Source: a virus
Virus record (IMG/VR): IMGVR_UViG_3300032157_000020
Span: 1-44,221 of that record
Strand: one strand, 5' to 3'
DNA: 44,221 nt
The position numbers and the translations under genes are program-made. The notes beneath the pieces are model-generated. The model searched no databases, was not told the DNA's origin, and saw only the letters and a program-made list of their open reading frames with translations. Positions 39,272-44,221 of this stretch are shown piece by piece (within the stretch, counting starts at the first letter, position 1; the number at the start of each line of letters is the position of its first letter).

Positions 39272-39450
39272 CTCAAGCTGAAATCGACGTATCAAACCTG
39301 CGGTTCTACGCGCAGATGTTCAATGAATACAAATGGGAAACAGACGTCCTGCACTGGTCAGTATTCCGAGGCACCCTTGAGGAAATTGCAAGCCGTTACG
39401 AAAACTTGGTTCGGCAGGCGGCGCAGGCATCGGAAGGAGAGAAAGCGTGA
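39268..39450 (+). CDS. small helical early protein
   Basis: 60 residues, helical with several aromatic positions (NLRFYAQMFNEYKWETDVLH). No family recognised. Coupled upstream by ATGA and downstream by GTGA. Confidence 0.62.
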   Translation: MTQAEIDVSNLRFYAQMFNEYKWETDVLHWSVFRGTLEEIASRYENLVRQAAQASEGEKA

Positions 39451-39614
39451 AGGACCGTCCTGAAGAGTGCGAAGGTTGCGCTGAAGCCGAAGCGCCCATC
39501 TACCCGTTCAATATCGCCATATCAAGCCCCGGCTGGACGAATACGGTTAATGAGGCGTGGCTGTGTGCAGATTGCCAGTACAAGCTGTCATTCGAGAAAG
39601 GCTGGTTTCAATGA
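39447..39614 (+). CDS. small zinc-ribbon early protein
   Basis: 55 residues from GTG 39447. CEGCAEAEAP near the N-terminus and CADCQYKLSFEKGWF at the C-terminus form a classic C-x2-C...C-x2-C zinc ribbon. Coupled at both ends (GTGA, ATGA). The second half resembles ribbons of transcription-related proteins, but no specific role can be assigned. Confidence 0.65.
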   Translation: MKDRPEECEGCAEAEAPIYPFNIAISSPGWTNTVNEAWLCADCQYKLSFEKGWFQ

Positions 39615-39796
39615 CCGACCTGAAGACCATGGAGCGGGAGATTTTGGAGAAGGCCATCCGTGGAGCCCTCAAGTGCTTCGTCGATGCTCATGGCCCGATG
39701 ACAGCGGATTTGATTCCAAGTGCGGCCAAGCGGGTTGCAGGTCAACTGTCCGCTGAAATCGGACGGTTCGATAACACACTACAATCAAAGGAGTAA
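39611..39796 (+). CDS. small helical early protein
   Basis: 61 residues from ATG 39611 (ATGA overlap). Helical: MEREILEKAIRGALKCFVDA and AAKRVAGQLSAEIGRF. No family recognised. Confidence 0.62.
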   Translation: MTDLKTMEREILEKAIRGALKCFVDAHGPMTADLIPSAAKRVAGQLSAEIGRFDNTLQSKE

Positions 39797-39800
39797 TGGG

Positions 39801-40004
39801 TTGGCTAGACGAATGCGATACACGATACAGGAGGATGGCTGCGACATTGAAATGATGCTGCCTGACATGATGCACAGCGATGACATCACAATCCTGGAGG
39901 ATTACTTCGCGCTAGTAATAAGCACTTTAAGAAGACACCAAATCGCCGCCGTATTGGACGACGATGCAGGTGCGCATCTCAACCAGCCCGACGACGAGGA
40001 TTGA
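39801..40004 (+). CDS. acidic hypothetical protein
   Basis: 67 residues if started at TTG 39801 (GGAG seven bases upstream); ATG 39813 is an alternative. The body reads MRYTIQEDGCDIEMMLPDMM and ends in an acidic tail (HLNQPDDED). No family recognised. Confidence 0.55.
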   Translation: MARRMRYTIQEDGCDIEMMLPDMMHSDDITILEDYFALVISTLRRHQIAAVLDDDAGAHLNQPDDED

Positions 40005-40008
40005 TTCA

Positions 40009-40044
40009 ATGACCGCCTGAGTTCGAGAAGCTGCTGGAGGAGAG
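40009..40044 (+). pseudogene. relic N-terminus duplicated from the next gene
   Basis: The sequence from ATG 40009 parallels the start of the 40045 gene (M-x-PxEFEKLLE) but lacks two bases near the fourth codon, which puts a stop in frame. After that point the shifted frame still encodes PEFEKLLEER. It is a short tandem-duplication fossil; the same motif begins the 40668 gene. Confidence 0.6.
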
Positions 40045-40332
40045 ATGACACCGACTGAGTTTGAAAAGCTGTTAGAGCAATACCGCGATTCTTGTGCTGA
40101 TGATTATTGCGGACCGGGGTATTCATTACACGAAGTCGAGGTAAGGCTGCGAACAGCAATGCGTGACGCCTATGTGAAACTGGAGCAGGAGAACGAGCGG
40201 TTGAAAGCGGCGCTGAAGAAGTCCGTCATCCACTGTTTTATGTCGTTGTATTGGTGCATGGAGTGTAAATCGTCTGCACGGTTATCGAGCGACATTGACC
40301 ACGCGCCCGACTGCGTCGTGAGGGGGTTGTAG
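40045..40332 (+). CDS. PxEFEKLL-family early protein (paralogue 1)
   Basis: 95 residues. The N-terminus MTPTEFEKLLEQYRDSCADD is closely related to that of the 40668 gene and of the relic at 40009. A coiled coil follows (LEQENERLKAALKK), then a Cys/His-rich C-terminus (CFMSLYWCMECKSS ... HAPDC) that may bind zinc. GGAGGAGAG precedes the start. Function unknown. Confidence 0.68.
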   Translation: MTPTEFEKLLEQYRDSCADDYCGPGYSLHEVEVRLRTAMRDAYVKLEQENERLKAALKKSVIHCFMSLYWCMECKSSARLSSDIDHAPDCVVRGL

Positions 40333-40668
40333 ATGGAACTCTGCGAGAAAGAACCGCACATCTTTCCGCCGAACGGTGGGAAGTGCCTGCTGTGCGACAT
40401 GGAACTCGTGATTTCGTCCGGGGACGCGGTCTTCGTTGGCGGCGCTGAGAATCTAGCGTGGTTGCCCGAACTGCCGGCGCATGAATCCACCAAGGCCGTG
40501 AGATGGGCGGAAGCCTACGCCGCTCGCAGCAAGGTCACCCTGGAATGGCTACGCTCTCACGGGCGAGACGTGCGGGAGTGTCACTGCGGGGCTCCTGAGT
40601 GTGAAGGCTGGCAGATGGTCAACGTGAAGCTCTACGAGGAGGAACAGGCGTGGAGAGGAAGGCACTGA
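40333..40668 (+). CDS. hypothetical early protein with Cys/His motifs
   Basis: 111 residues. CLLCDMELVISSGD near residue 18 and ECHCGAPECEGW near residue 85 are potential metal sites. The first half resembles short zinc-knuckle proteins; the second half is helical then Cys-rich. It directly follows the previous stop and its own stop overlaps the next start (TGATG). Confidence 0.66.
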   Translation: MELCEKEPHIFPPNGGKCLLCDMELVISSGDAVFVGGAENLAWLPELPAHESTKAVRWAEAYAARSKVTLEWLRSHGRDVRECHCGAPECEGWQMVNVKLYEEEQAWRGRH

Positions 40669-40886
40669 TGGAACCTGAAGAGTTTGAGAAGTTGCTCGAC
40701 GAGTACACTGCCGCGCTGGAATCTTGCGCCGGCATGGACGCCACTCCGAACGAGACGCCCGAGGAGATTGAAGCGCAGAAGGAAATGCACGGCGTCGAAC
40801 TGTTGGCACGCCAGAAGGTTCTCGACGCATTCAAGAAGCTCTACGACGATTTCGAGGCATACCAAGACGCCGGATGGAAGGAATAA
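40668..40886 (+). CDS. PxEFEKLL-family early protein (paralogue 2)
   Basis: 72 residues from ATG 40668 with AGAGGAAGG upstream. MEPEEFEKLLDEYTAALES is homologous to the start of the 40045 gene. The rest is an acidic helix (RQKVLDAFKKLYDDFEAYQD). It lacks the Cys-rich tail of its paralogue. Function unknown. Confidence 0.66.
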   Translation: MEPEEFEKLLDEYTAALESCAGMDATPNETPEEIEAQKEMHGVELLARQKVLDAFKKLYDDFEAYQDAGWKE

Positions 40887-40959
40887 AACCCAACCCGCCG
40901 TATTGACAGTTATTCGTGGTTGTGGGAGGATTCGCGGAATTTGGCTACGTGAGGCAAGG

Positions 40960-41187
40960 ATGCTTTTTTATCTAGCGGTTGGGCTGGTTGGCGTGATGGT
41001 GGTGAGCATGTTGGGCGCGGGAGCGATCCTGATTCTAAGCCAGTGGACCTCGTGGCGGATCGAGTGCCGGCGATGCCGAACCTGGCATCTCCCAAACGAC
41101 TATCAGGCCCATCGACGAACGTGCGGTAAGAAGAGACTTTCTCAGGAGGAGCAAGGTGGATACGCTGAAGAAGACGTCAGGGGATAA
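40960..41187 (+). CDS. membrane-anchored Cys/His protein
   Basis: 75 residues from ATG 40960. One transmembrane helix at about 3-30 (LFYLAVGLVGVMVVSMLGAG) is followed by a cytosolic segment with CRRCRTWHLPNDYQAHRRTC, a likely C2HC zinc finger. A tethered nucleic-acid- or protein-binding module is implied. In the 73-base gap upstream, TTGACA occurs at 40903 without a good -10. It overlaps the next gene by 32 bp. Confidence 0.62.
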   Translation: MLFYLAVGLVGVMVVSMLGAGAILILSQWTSWRIECRRCRTWHLPNDYQAHRRTCGKKRLSQEEQGGYAEEDVRG

Positions 41188-41533
41188 GGCGACGGGATAC
41201 CGTTTCCTGTTGGACAACATTCATCAGAACGTCAAGGGTGACATTCGACGACTGAGTCGGGAGCAGCACATTCATCTGCTGGAGACCATCCGCGTTCTGA
41301 CGGATTTCCCGCAGCAAGAGAGTGAACCGGAAACAGCGACCGTGTACATTCTGGAGAGCGCGACGTCGATGGAAGTGAAGACTCAGACGCGCGGAAAGCT
41401 GGAATATTTCCTGTCAGTGGACGGGGCCAAGCGCTGGGCCGGCGAGGGAGATTGGAGCGAGGTTGAAGGCGTGCTCTATCGTAAGCTCGGAGACGTGCTG
41501 CAGACGATCACACAGCGACCTTTGCTTGAATAG
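41156..41533 (+). CDS. last gene of the early operon (hypothetical)
   Basis: 125 residues from GTG 41156, with AGGAGG upstream. N-terminal helical part (SREQHIHLLETIRVLTDFPQ), then a beta-rich domain (TVYILESATSMEVKTQTRGK). No family recognised. The operon terminator begins at its last base. Confidence 0.7.
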   Translation: MDTLKKTSGDKATGYRFLLDNIHQNVKGDIRRLSREQHIHLLETIRVLTDFPQQESEPETATVYILESATSMEVKTQTRGKLEYFLSVDGAKRWAGEGDWSEVEGVLYRKLGDVLQTITQRPLLE

Positions 41534-41570
41534 GCTCCCTCCTCCCAAAACTACGGGGAGCCTTCTTTTT
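41533..41570 (+). terminator. early-operon terminator
   Basis: GGCTCCC pairs with GGGAGCC (7 bp, extendable by A-T), loop of 16 bases, then TTCTTTTT. It marks the end of the rightward early operon and overlaps by two bases the 3' end of the convergent minus-strand gene at 41569. Confidence 0.88.
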
Positions 41571-41700
41571 ATCCGATAATCTCCGCAACGATGTCTTTGA
41601 TTATCTGCTGTCCCCAATCGGTCGTGGCAAAAGCCACTCCCACTCCGAGGACAATCAGCAACAGCACGTAACGCCCGTAGGCGTTCAAGAATTCCATCAT
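41569..41700 (-). CDS. 43-residue single-pass membrane protein
   Basis: From the first of two adjacent ATGs (41700), preceded by GGAAGGAAAA, to TAA 41569. The sequence MMEFLNAYGRYVLLLIVLGV begins it; one hydrophobic helix at about 10-26 and an amphipathic C-terminal helix. It lies at the end of the late direction, after the tRNA cluster. Size and topology would allow a role in lysis, but no family is recognised. Confidence 0.6.
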   Translation of the reverse strand: MMEFLNAYGRYVLLLIVLGVGVAFATTDWGQQIIKDIVAEIIG

Positions 41701-41818
41701 ATGGTTTTCCTTCCTATCGTGTTAAAATGCGTTCCGTGAACCGCAACATCCAACTTCGATTAAGCCTCTCGCAGTACTCATCTAGTCGACTCTACTAGTC
41801 CCTTTCCCGTCTGCTTTC

Positions 41819-41892
41819 GCCCCCGTAAACCAATTGGCAGAGTTGCCGTGCTCAAAATACGGATGTTGTAGGTTCGAGTCCTACCGGGGGTA
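41819..41892 (+). tRNA. tRNA with anticodon CAA (Leu), short variable loop
   Basis: 74 nt, complete cloverleaf: acceptor GCCCCCG / CGGGGGT (first pair G-U), D stem AAC/GTT, anticodon stem CCGTG/TACGG, loop CTCAAAA with anticodon CAA, five-base variable loop, T arm GTAGG-TTCGAGT-CCTAC, discriminator A, no encoded CCA. CAA reads the Leu codon UUG, but ordinary tRNA-Leu is class II with a long variable arm. Similar class-I CAA tRNAs are annotated as Leu in some phages. Confidence 0.88.
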
Positions 41893-41895
41893 CTT

Positions 41896-41985
41896 GCCGT
41901 GGTGGCTGAGTGGTTCAAGGCGCTGGGCTGTAGACCCAGATGGTGCGATCGCATCAGAACGGTGGTTCGAATCCATCCCGCGGCA
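41896..41985 (+). tRNA. tRNA-Tyr (GTA)
   Basis: 90 nt. Acceptor GCCGTGG / CCGCGGC, anticodon stem CTGGG/CCCAG with loop CTGTAGA (GUA), long class-II variable arm with a paired stem, T loop TTCGAAT, discriminator A. Three bases separate it from the previous tRNA, implying one transcript that is processed. No encoded CCA. Confidence 0.92.
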
Positions 41986-41989
41986 CTTC

Positions 41990-42079
41990 GGAGGAGTGGG
42001 TGAGTGTGGTAATACCAGCGGTCTCGAAAACCGCCGAGGCGTAAAAGCTGACCGAGTTCGATTCTCGGCTCCTCCGCCA
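41990..42079 (+). tRNA. tRNA-Ser (CGA)
   Basis: 90 nt including an encoded CCA end. Acceptor GGAGGAG / CTCCTCC, anticodon stem GCGGT/ACCGC with loop CTCGAAA (CGA, reads UCG), extended variable arm, T arm CCGAG-TTCGATT-CTCGG, discriminator G as expected for Ser. It is the only member of the cluster with CCA encoded. Confidence 0.92.
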
Positions 42080-42088
42080 ACTTGAAGT

Positions 42089-42160
42089 GTCCGCATGGCC
42101 GAGAGGCAAGGCAAACGCCTGCAAAGCGTTGTGACGTGGGTTCAAATCCCGCTGCGGACT
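42089..42160 (+). tRNA. tRNA-Cys (GCA)
   Basis: 72 nt. Acceptor GTCCGCA / TGCGGAC, D stem GCC/GGC, anticodon stem AACGC/GCGTT with loop CTGCAAA (GCA), T loop TTCAAAT, discriminator U, the identity base for Cys. The early genes use many Cys residues in zinc sites, which a phage tRNA-Cys could help supply. Confidence 0.92.
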
Positions 42161-42162
42161 TC

Positions 42163-42248
42163 GGAGACGTGGCCGAATGGTTAAGGCGCTCGGTTGCTAA
42201 CCGAGTGGGGCCGCAAGGTTCTTGCAGGTTCGAATCCTGCCGTCTCCG
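42163..42248 (+). tRNA. tRNA-Ser (GCT)
   Basis: 86 nt. Acceptor GGAGACG / CGTCTCC, anticodon stem CTCGG/CCGAG with loop TTGCTAA (GCU, reads AGC/AGU), class-II variable arm, T arm GCAGG-TTCGAAT-CCTGC, discriminator G. It ends two bases before the stop codon of the convergent 42251 gene, so the tRNA precursor and that mRNA are nearly back to back. Confidence 0.92.
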
Positions 42249-42250
42249 CC

Positions 42251-42517
42251 TCACTCCTTAAACCCGCCGTACTTCTTCGGCAGGAACTCGGGAAAGGTGA
42301 ATCGGTTGACGCGCGGTCGTTCCTCGAATGAGACAAACTGGCGCGTGAATTCGATCATGGTCTTGTTGACCCGCTCGAAGAAGTTGTAGGCGTCCTGATC
42401 ACCGACCAAAGGCATATACGGATGCATCAGAGTCGGCACGTCTGCGGGGTTGACCTGATATCGTTTCCCATTGAACTCGAAGCCTGCGGGCTCCGCTTGC
42501 TTGACTGGCTTTTTCAT
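42251..42517 (-). CDS. small virion-region hypothetical protein
   Basis: 88 residues from ATG 42517, with AAGGAG seven bases upstream. MKKPVKQAEPAGFEFNGKRY is followed by a segment with DVPTLMHPYMPLVGDQDAYN and an aromatic, basic C-terminus. Probably a small virion or late accessory protein; no family recognised. It is the last protein gene before the tRNA cluster in the late direction. Confidence 0.68.
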   Translation of the reverse strand: MKKPVKQAEPAGFEFNGKRYQVNPADVPTLMHPYMPLVGDQDAYNFFERVNKTMIEFTRQFVSFEERPRVNRFTFPEFLPKKYGGFKE

Positions 42518-42534
42518 AAAGAACTCCTTGAGGT

Positions 42535-42855
42535 TCACTCGCTGCCTTTCAGACGGCGGAAGATTCGTGTTTCTTTGAAGAAGAGGCCCAGAATGGCGCC
42601 GCCGATCCAGCGCAGCCACCAGGTTTGACTTTCTGAGGATTGCTCGATCGCCGTTAGCCGGCTTTCAAATTGCCGCGCGATCGCTCGATAGGCCACGACT
42701 TCGCCGGAGAGTTCGTCTACCCGTCGGTCTTGTTCTCGAATGTAGGAATTGAGCCGTTCTTGAATGACCTCAGGCCGCACCGTTTGAGCAAAGATGTCCA
42801 TGGCAAGGACACAGGCAAACGTCAAGACCGCCACAAACATCAGGAATACACGCAT
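42535..42855 (-). CDS. signal-anchored coiled-coil protein, possible spanin-like lysis protein
   Basis: 106 residues from ATG 42855 with GGAGAG upstream. N-terminal hydrophobic signal or anchor (about 2-22, RVFLMFVAVLTFACVLAMDI), a periplasmic coiled coil (about 25-80, EQDRRVDELSGEVVAYRAIA) and a second membrane helix near the end (WWLRWIGGAILGLFF). An anchor plus coiled coil resembles an inner-membrane spanin, but the second helix is atypical and no lipoprotein partner was found. It follows the large virion gene after 128 bases without a gene. The role is uncertain. Confidence 0.6.
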   Translation of the reverse strand: MRVFLMFVAVLTFACVLAMDIFAQTVRPEVIQERLNSYIREQDRRVDELSGEVVAYRAIARQFESRLTAIEQSSESQTWWLRWIGGAILGLFFKETRIFRRLKGSE

Positions 42856-42983
42856 GGGCTCTCCACGAAATTCCATAGGTGAATTGCCGGCCCTCTCGTA
42901 GTCTCTCGGGCAGCCTTTCAGCCTCGTACACAGGTTGAAGGGTCAGGCTCCGTCTGAGTGGCGACTCGGGCGGGGCCGCTCGT

Positions 42984-44221
42984 TTACTTACGCTTCTTGG
43001 CCTCGAGCGCCTTACGAATGGTTTCTCTCCACTGCGTAAAGGTTCTGGCGTTTGCTCCGAAGCCGAATTCCACATCGCCGGCACGACTGAGAGCTTCTGC
43101 GATTGCGTCGGTTTGCTCATTCACGACAAGCTCCCGAACGGAGGCTTCAATCTTTTTGTAAAGCGGGTTATTGCCGTCGACTTCGATGGCCTTTGCCAGA
43201 CGGCCCGGAGACTCCTGAAATCCTTTAAGTTCGGGATAGGCCGCTTTGACGCCCCTAACTCTTCGACCGCCTTCCTCGATTCGACCTGTTACTGGATCTC
43301 GGAAACCGACGGTTCGGCCGGTCATTTCCCCGACGGCGCCGCCCTGAATCTCTTGTTGAATGGCCTTCATCCTCATGAGCGTGGCATCGTCGATGGCTTC
43401 CCGAACCGGATCCAGCGCTTTTCCAACCTGACCGAGCGATTCCGCCGACATGCGCGCTTTGACGTGTTTGCCCCATTCCGCGGGTATTCCTCGGACATAG
43501 GCTTCTCGTTCCGGCGCCGGAGTGACCAGTGTTCGGCGTGGTGGTTGAGGTTCCGGCAGAAGACCGCGAATCGGCCGGCGCGCATACTCCGCAGGAATAC
43601 CCCTGACATAGGCTTCTCGTTCCGGCGCCGGAGTGACCAGTGTTCGGCGTGGTGGTTGAGGTTCCGGCAGAAGACCGCGAATCGGCCGGCGCGCATACTC
43701 CGCAGGAATACCCCTGACGTAGGCTTCTGGAGTCGGAGGCGGCGTCACGAGAGCGCCAGTCCCCAGGTATCCCGCGACATTCACTGGCTTCACTTCTACC
43801 GGATGTGGTTTGACCGTCCAGCGTTCAAAGGCTCCACGTATCAGAGCATCGGCCGAGTTGCGCTCCCGGATGAAATCAGGGATCTTCCGCCCAAGTAGAG
43901 CAGGGCCAAAGTTCTCGACAACGGCGGCCCTCGGAGAAAACGGAAACCGCGCTACACCCTTTGCCACTTCAAACCCGGCCTGCAACTTTCCAATCTGCTG
44001 AGTCAGGCTATCCGGCTGTTGACGATTGGCGACATTGACTCGGCGCGCCGTTTCACGCTCGAGATTCATCAGGGCGCCGTAACGCTTCTGAAGTTCCCGC
44101 GGTCCACTGCCGCCGCCTTCAATATCGAACGAGTTATAGATGAGCTTTCGGAGAGCGCCGGCCTCCGCGACAAGTGCTGCTGTTTCCGGATTAGCCCGCT
44201 TGGCGACATTCCGCGCGGCCG
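42984..44221 (-). CDS. large virion protein spanning the circular join (C-terminal part)
   Basis: C-terminal half of the 723-residue protein that starts at 1061. The open frame reaches the right edge and includes the 127-base overlap. Its first internal methionine, MNLERETARR, is at 44069 but is not the true start. The middle of this half holds a Pro/Arg-rich tandem repeat of 37 residues (unit begins AYVRGIPAEYARRPIRGLLP), present twice plus a partial third copy. The C-terminus is charged and helical, ending in a Lys/Arg-rich stretch with stop TAA at 42984. The likely role is a virion-internal or DNA-ejection protein, inferred from position and composition only. Confidence 0.8.
   Translation of the reverse strand, partial: AARNVAKRANPETAALVAEAGALRKLIYNSFDIEGGGSGPRELQKRYGALMNLERETARRVNVANRQQPDSLTQQIGKLQAGFEVAKGVARFPFSPRAAVVENFGPALLGRKIPDFIRERNSADALIRGAFERWTVKPHPVEVKPVNVAGYLGTGALVTPPPTPEAYVRGIPAEYARRPIRGLLPEPQPPRRTLVTPAPEREAYVRGIPAEYARRPIRGLLPEPQPPRRTLVTPAPEREAYVRGIPAEWGKHVKARMSAESLGQVGKALDPVREAIDDATLMRMKAIQQEIQGGAVGEMTGRTVGFRDPVTGRIEEGGRRVRGVKAAYPELKGFQESPGRLAKAIEVDGNNPLYKKIEASVRELVVNEQTDAIAEALSRAGDVEFGFGANARTFTQWRETIRKALEAKKRK
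43494..43717 (-). repeat. 111-bp tandem repeat within coding sequence
   Basis: Two virtually identical consecutive 111-bp units (period measured between ACATAGGC at 43495 and 43606) followed by a short partial third unit. The length is a multiple of three, so the reading frame is kept and the protein carries a 37-residue Pro/Arg-rich repeat. The near-perfect DNA identity points to recent duplication. The true copy number could be collapsed or expanded in assembly. Confidence 0.9.
44095..44221. repeat. terminal direct repeat, right copy
   Basis: Exact copy of bases 1-127. It lies in the interior of the large virion-protein gene that spans the circular junction, and no second copy of the coding information is implied. 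See the left copy for interpretation. Confidence 0.95.

Noticed and set aside
40903-40935. Promoter with TTGACA at 40903 upstream of the 40960 gene
   Set aside because: No acceptable -10 hexamer at 16-18 bp spacing.
42770-42980. Cys/His-rich frame overlapping the 42535 gene, a possible outer spanin
   Set aside because: The Cys-rich end is the out-of-frame reading of a signal peptide, with no lipobox and no ribosome site.
1-44221. Diversity-generating retroelement or retron, expected from BPP-1 kinship
   Set aside because: No reverse transcriptase motif (YxDD) or template/variable repeat pair was found.
1-44221. CRISPR array
   Set aside because: No set of regularly spaced direct repeats with unique spacers; the iterons at 26794 are adjacent and in coding sequence, and the 111-bp repeat is tandem.

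Overview
The window is a complete genome of a temperate, short-tailed (podovirus-type) bacteriophage, opened at an arbitrary point inside a gene. Bases 1-127 are repeated exactly at 44095-44221, and a single reading frame runs unbroken across that join, so the unit genome is a 44,094-bp circle. The head genes resemble the Salmonella epsilon15 / Bordetella BPP-1 group (gp7-type major capsid protein, Bbp16-type cement protein). The tail hub resembles P22 (gp4-type adaptor, gp10-type stabilisation protein). No host gene is present. The only host clue is the attP site, which carries the 3' half of a tRNA-Arg(CCU) gene. The phage therefore probably integrates there in an unidentified bacterium of moderately high GC content.

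Layout, following transcription. (1) Late region, minus strand, from about 23480 down through 1 and across the join to about 41570. A sigma70-like promoter (23452-23480) leads into small genes, the small and large terminase, portal, scaffold, major capsid and cement proteins. These are followed by beta-rich virion proteins and a large receptor-binding candidate, the tail hub proteins, and four large low-complexity or coiled-coil proteins that are probably ejected with the DNA. The run ends with a signal-anchored coiled-coil protein, five tRNA genes and a small membrane protein. Intrinsic terminators after the portal and after the cement gene bracket the capsid cassette. (2) Replication block, minus strand, 29970-23819: HNH nucleases, an initiator gene with iteron-like repeats, a DnaC-like helicase loader, zinc-binding proteins, an XRE regulator, small membrane proteins and a RusA-like resolvase. 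(3) Integration and immunity, 29986-33402: tyrosine integrase (plus strand), attP, a leftward operon ending in an excisionase-like HTH gene, a Cro-like XRE gene, a 55-codon ORF and an XRE repressor. (4) Rightward early operon, plus strand, 33461-41533: about 27 tightly overlapping small genes, many with zinc-binding cysteine pairs. It contains a Sak4-like ATPase, a PD-(D/E)XK nuclease and a Ref-like HNH nuclease, and ends at a clear terminator.

How it fits together: two nearly identical promoters, each carrying a pair of octamer sites 20 bp apart, face outward on either side of the repressor gene. This is the logic of lambda OL/OR. When repression is lifted, the leftward operon (Cro-like, then excisionase-like) and the rightward operon (recombination) would be expressed, followed by replication and the long late operon. 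A structured, terminator-ending leader inside the rightward operon, a truncated dinD-like gene divergent from the late promoter, and a frame-broken phosphoesterase are the oddest pieces. No endolysin, reverse transcriptase, diversity-generating retroelement or CRISPR array was recognised. No stretch over 300 bases is left without an assigned feature.
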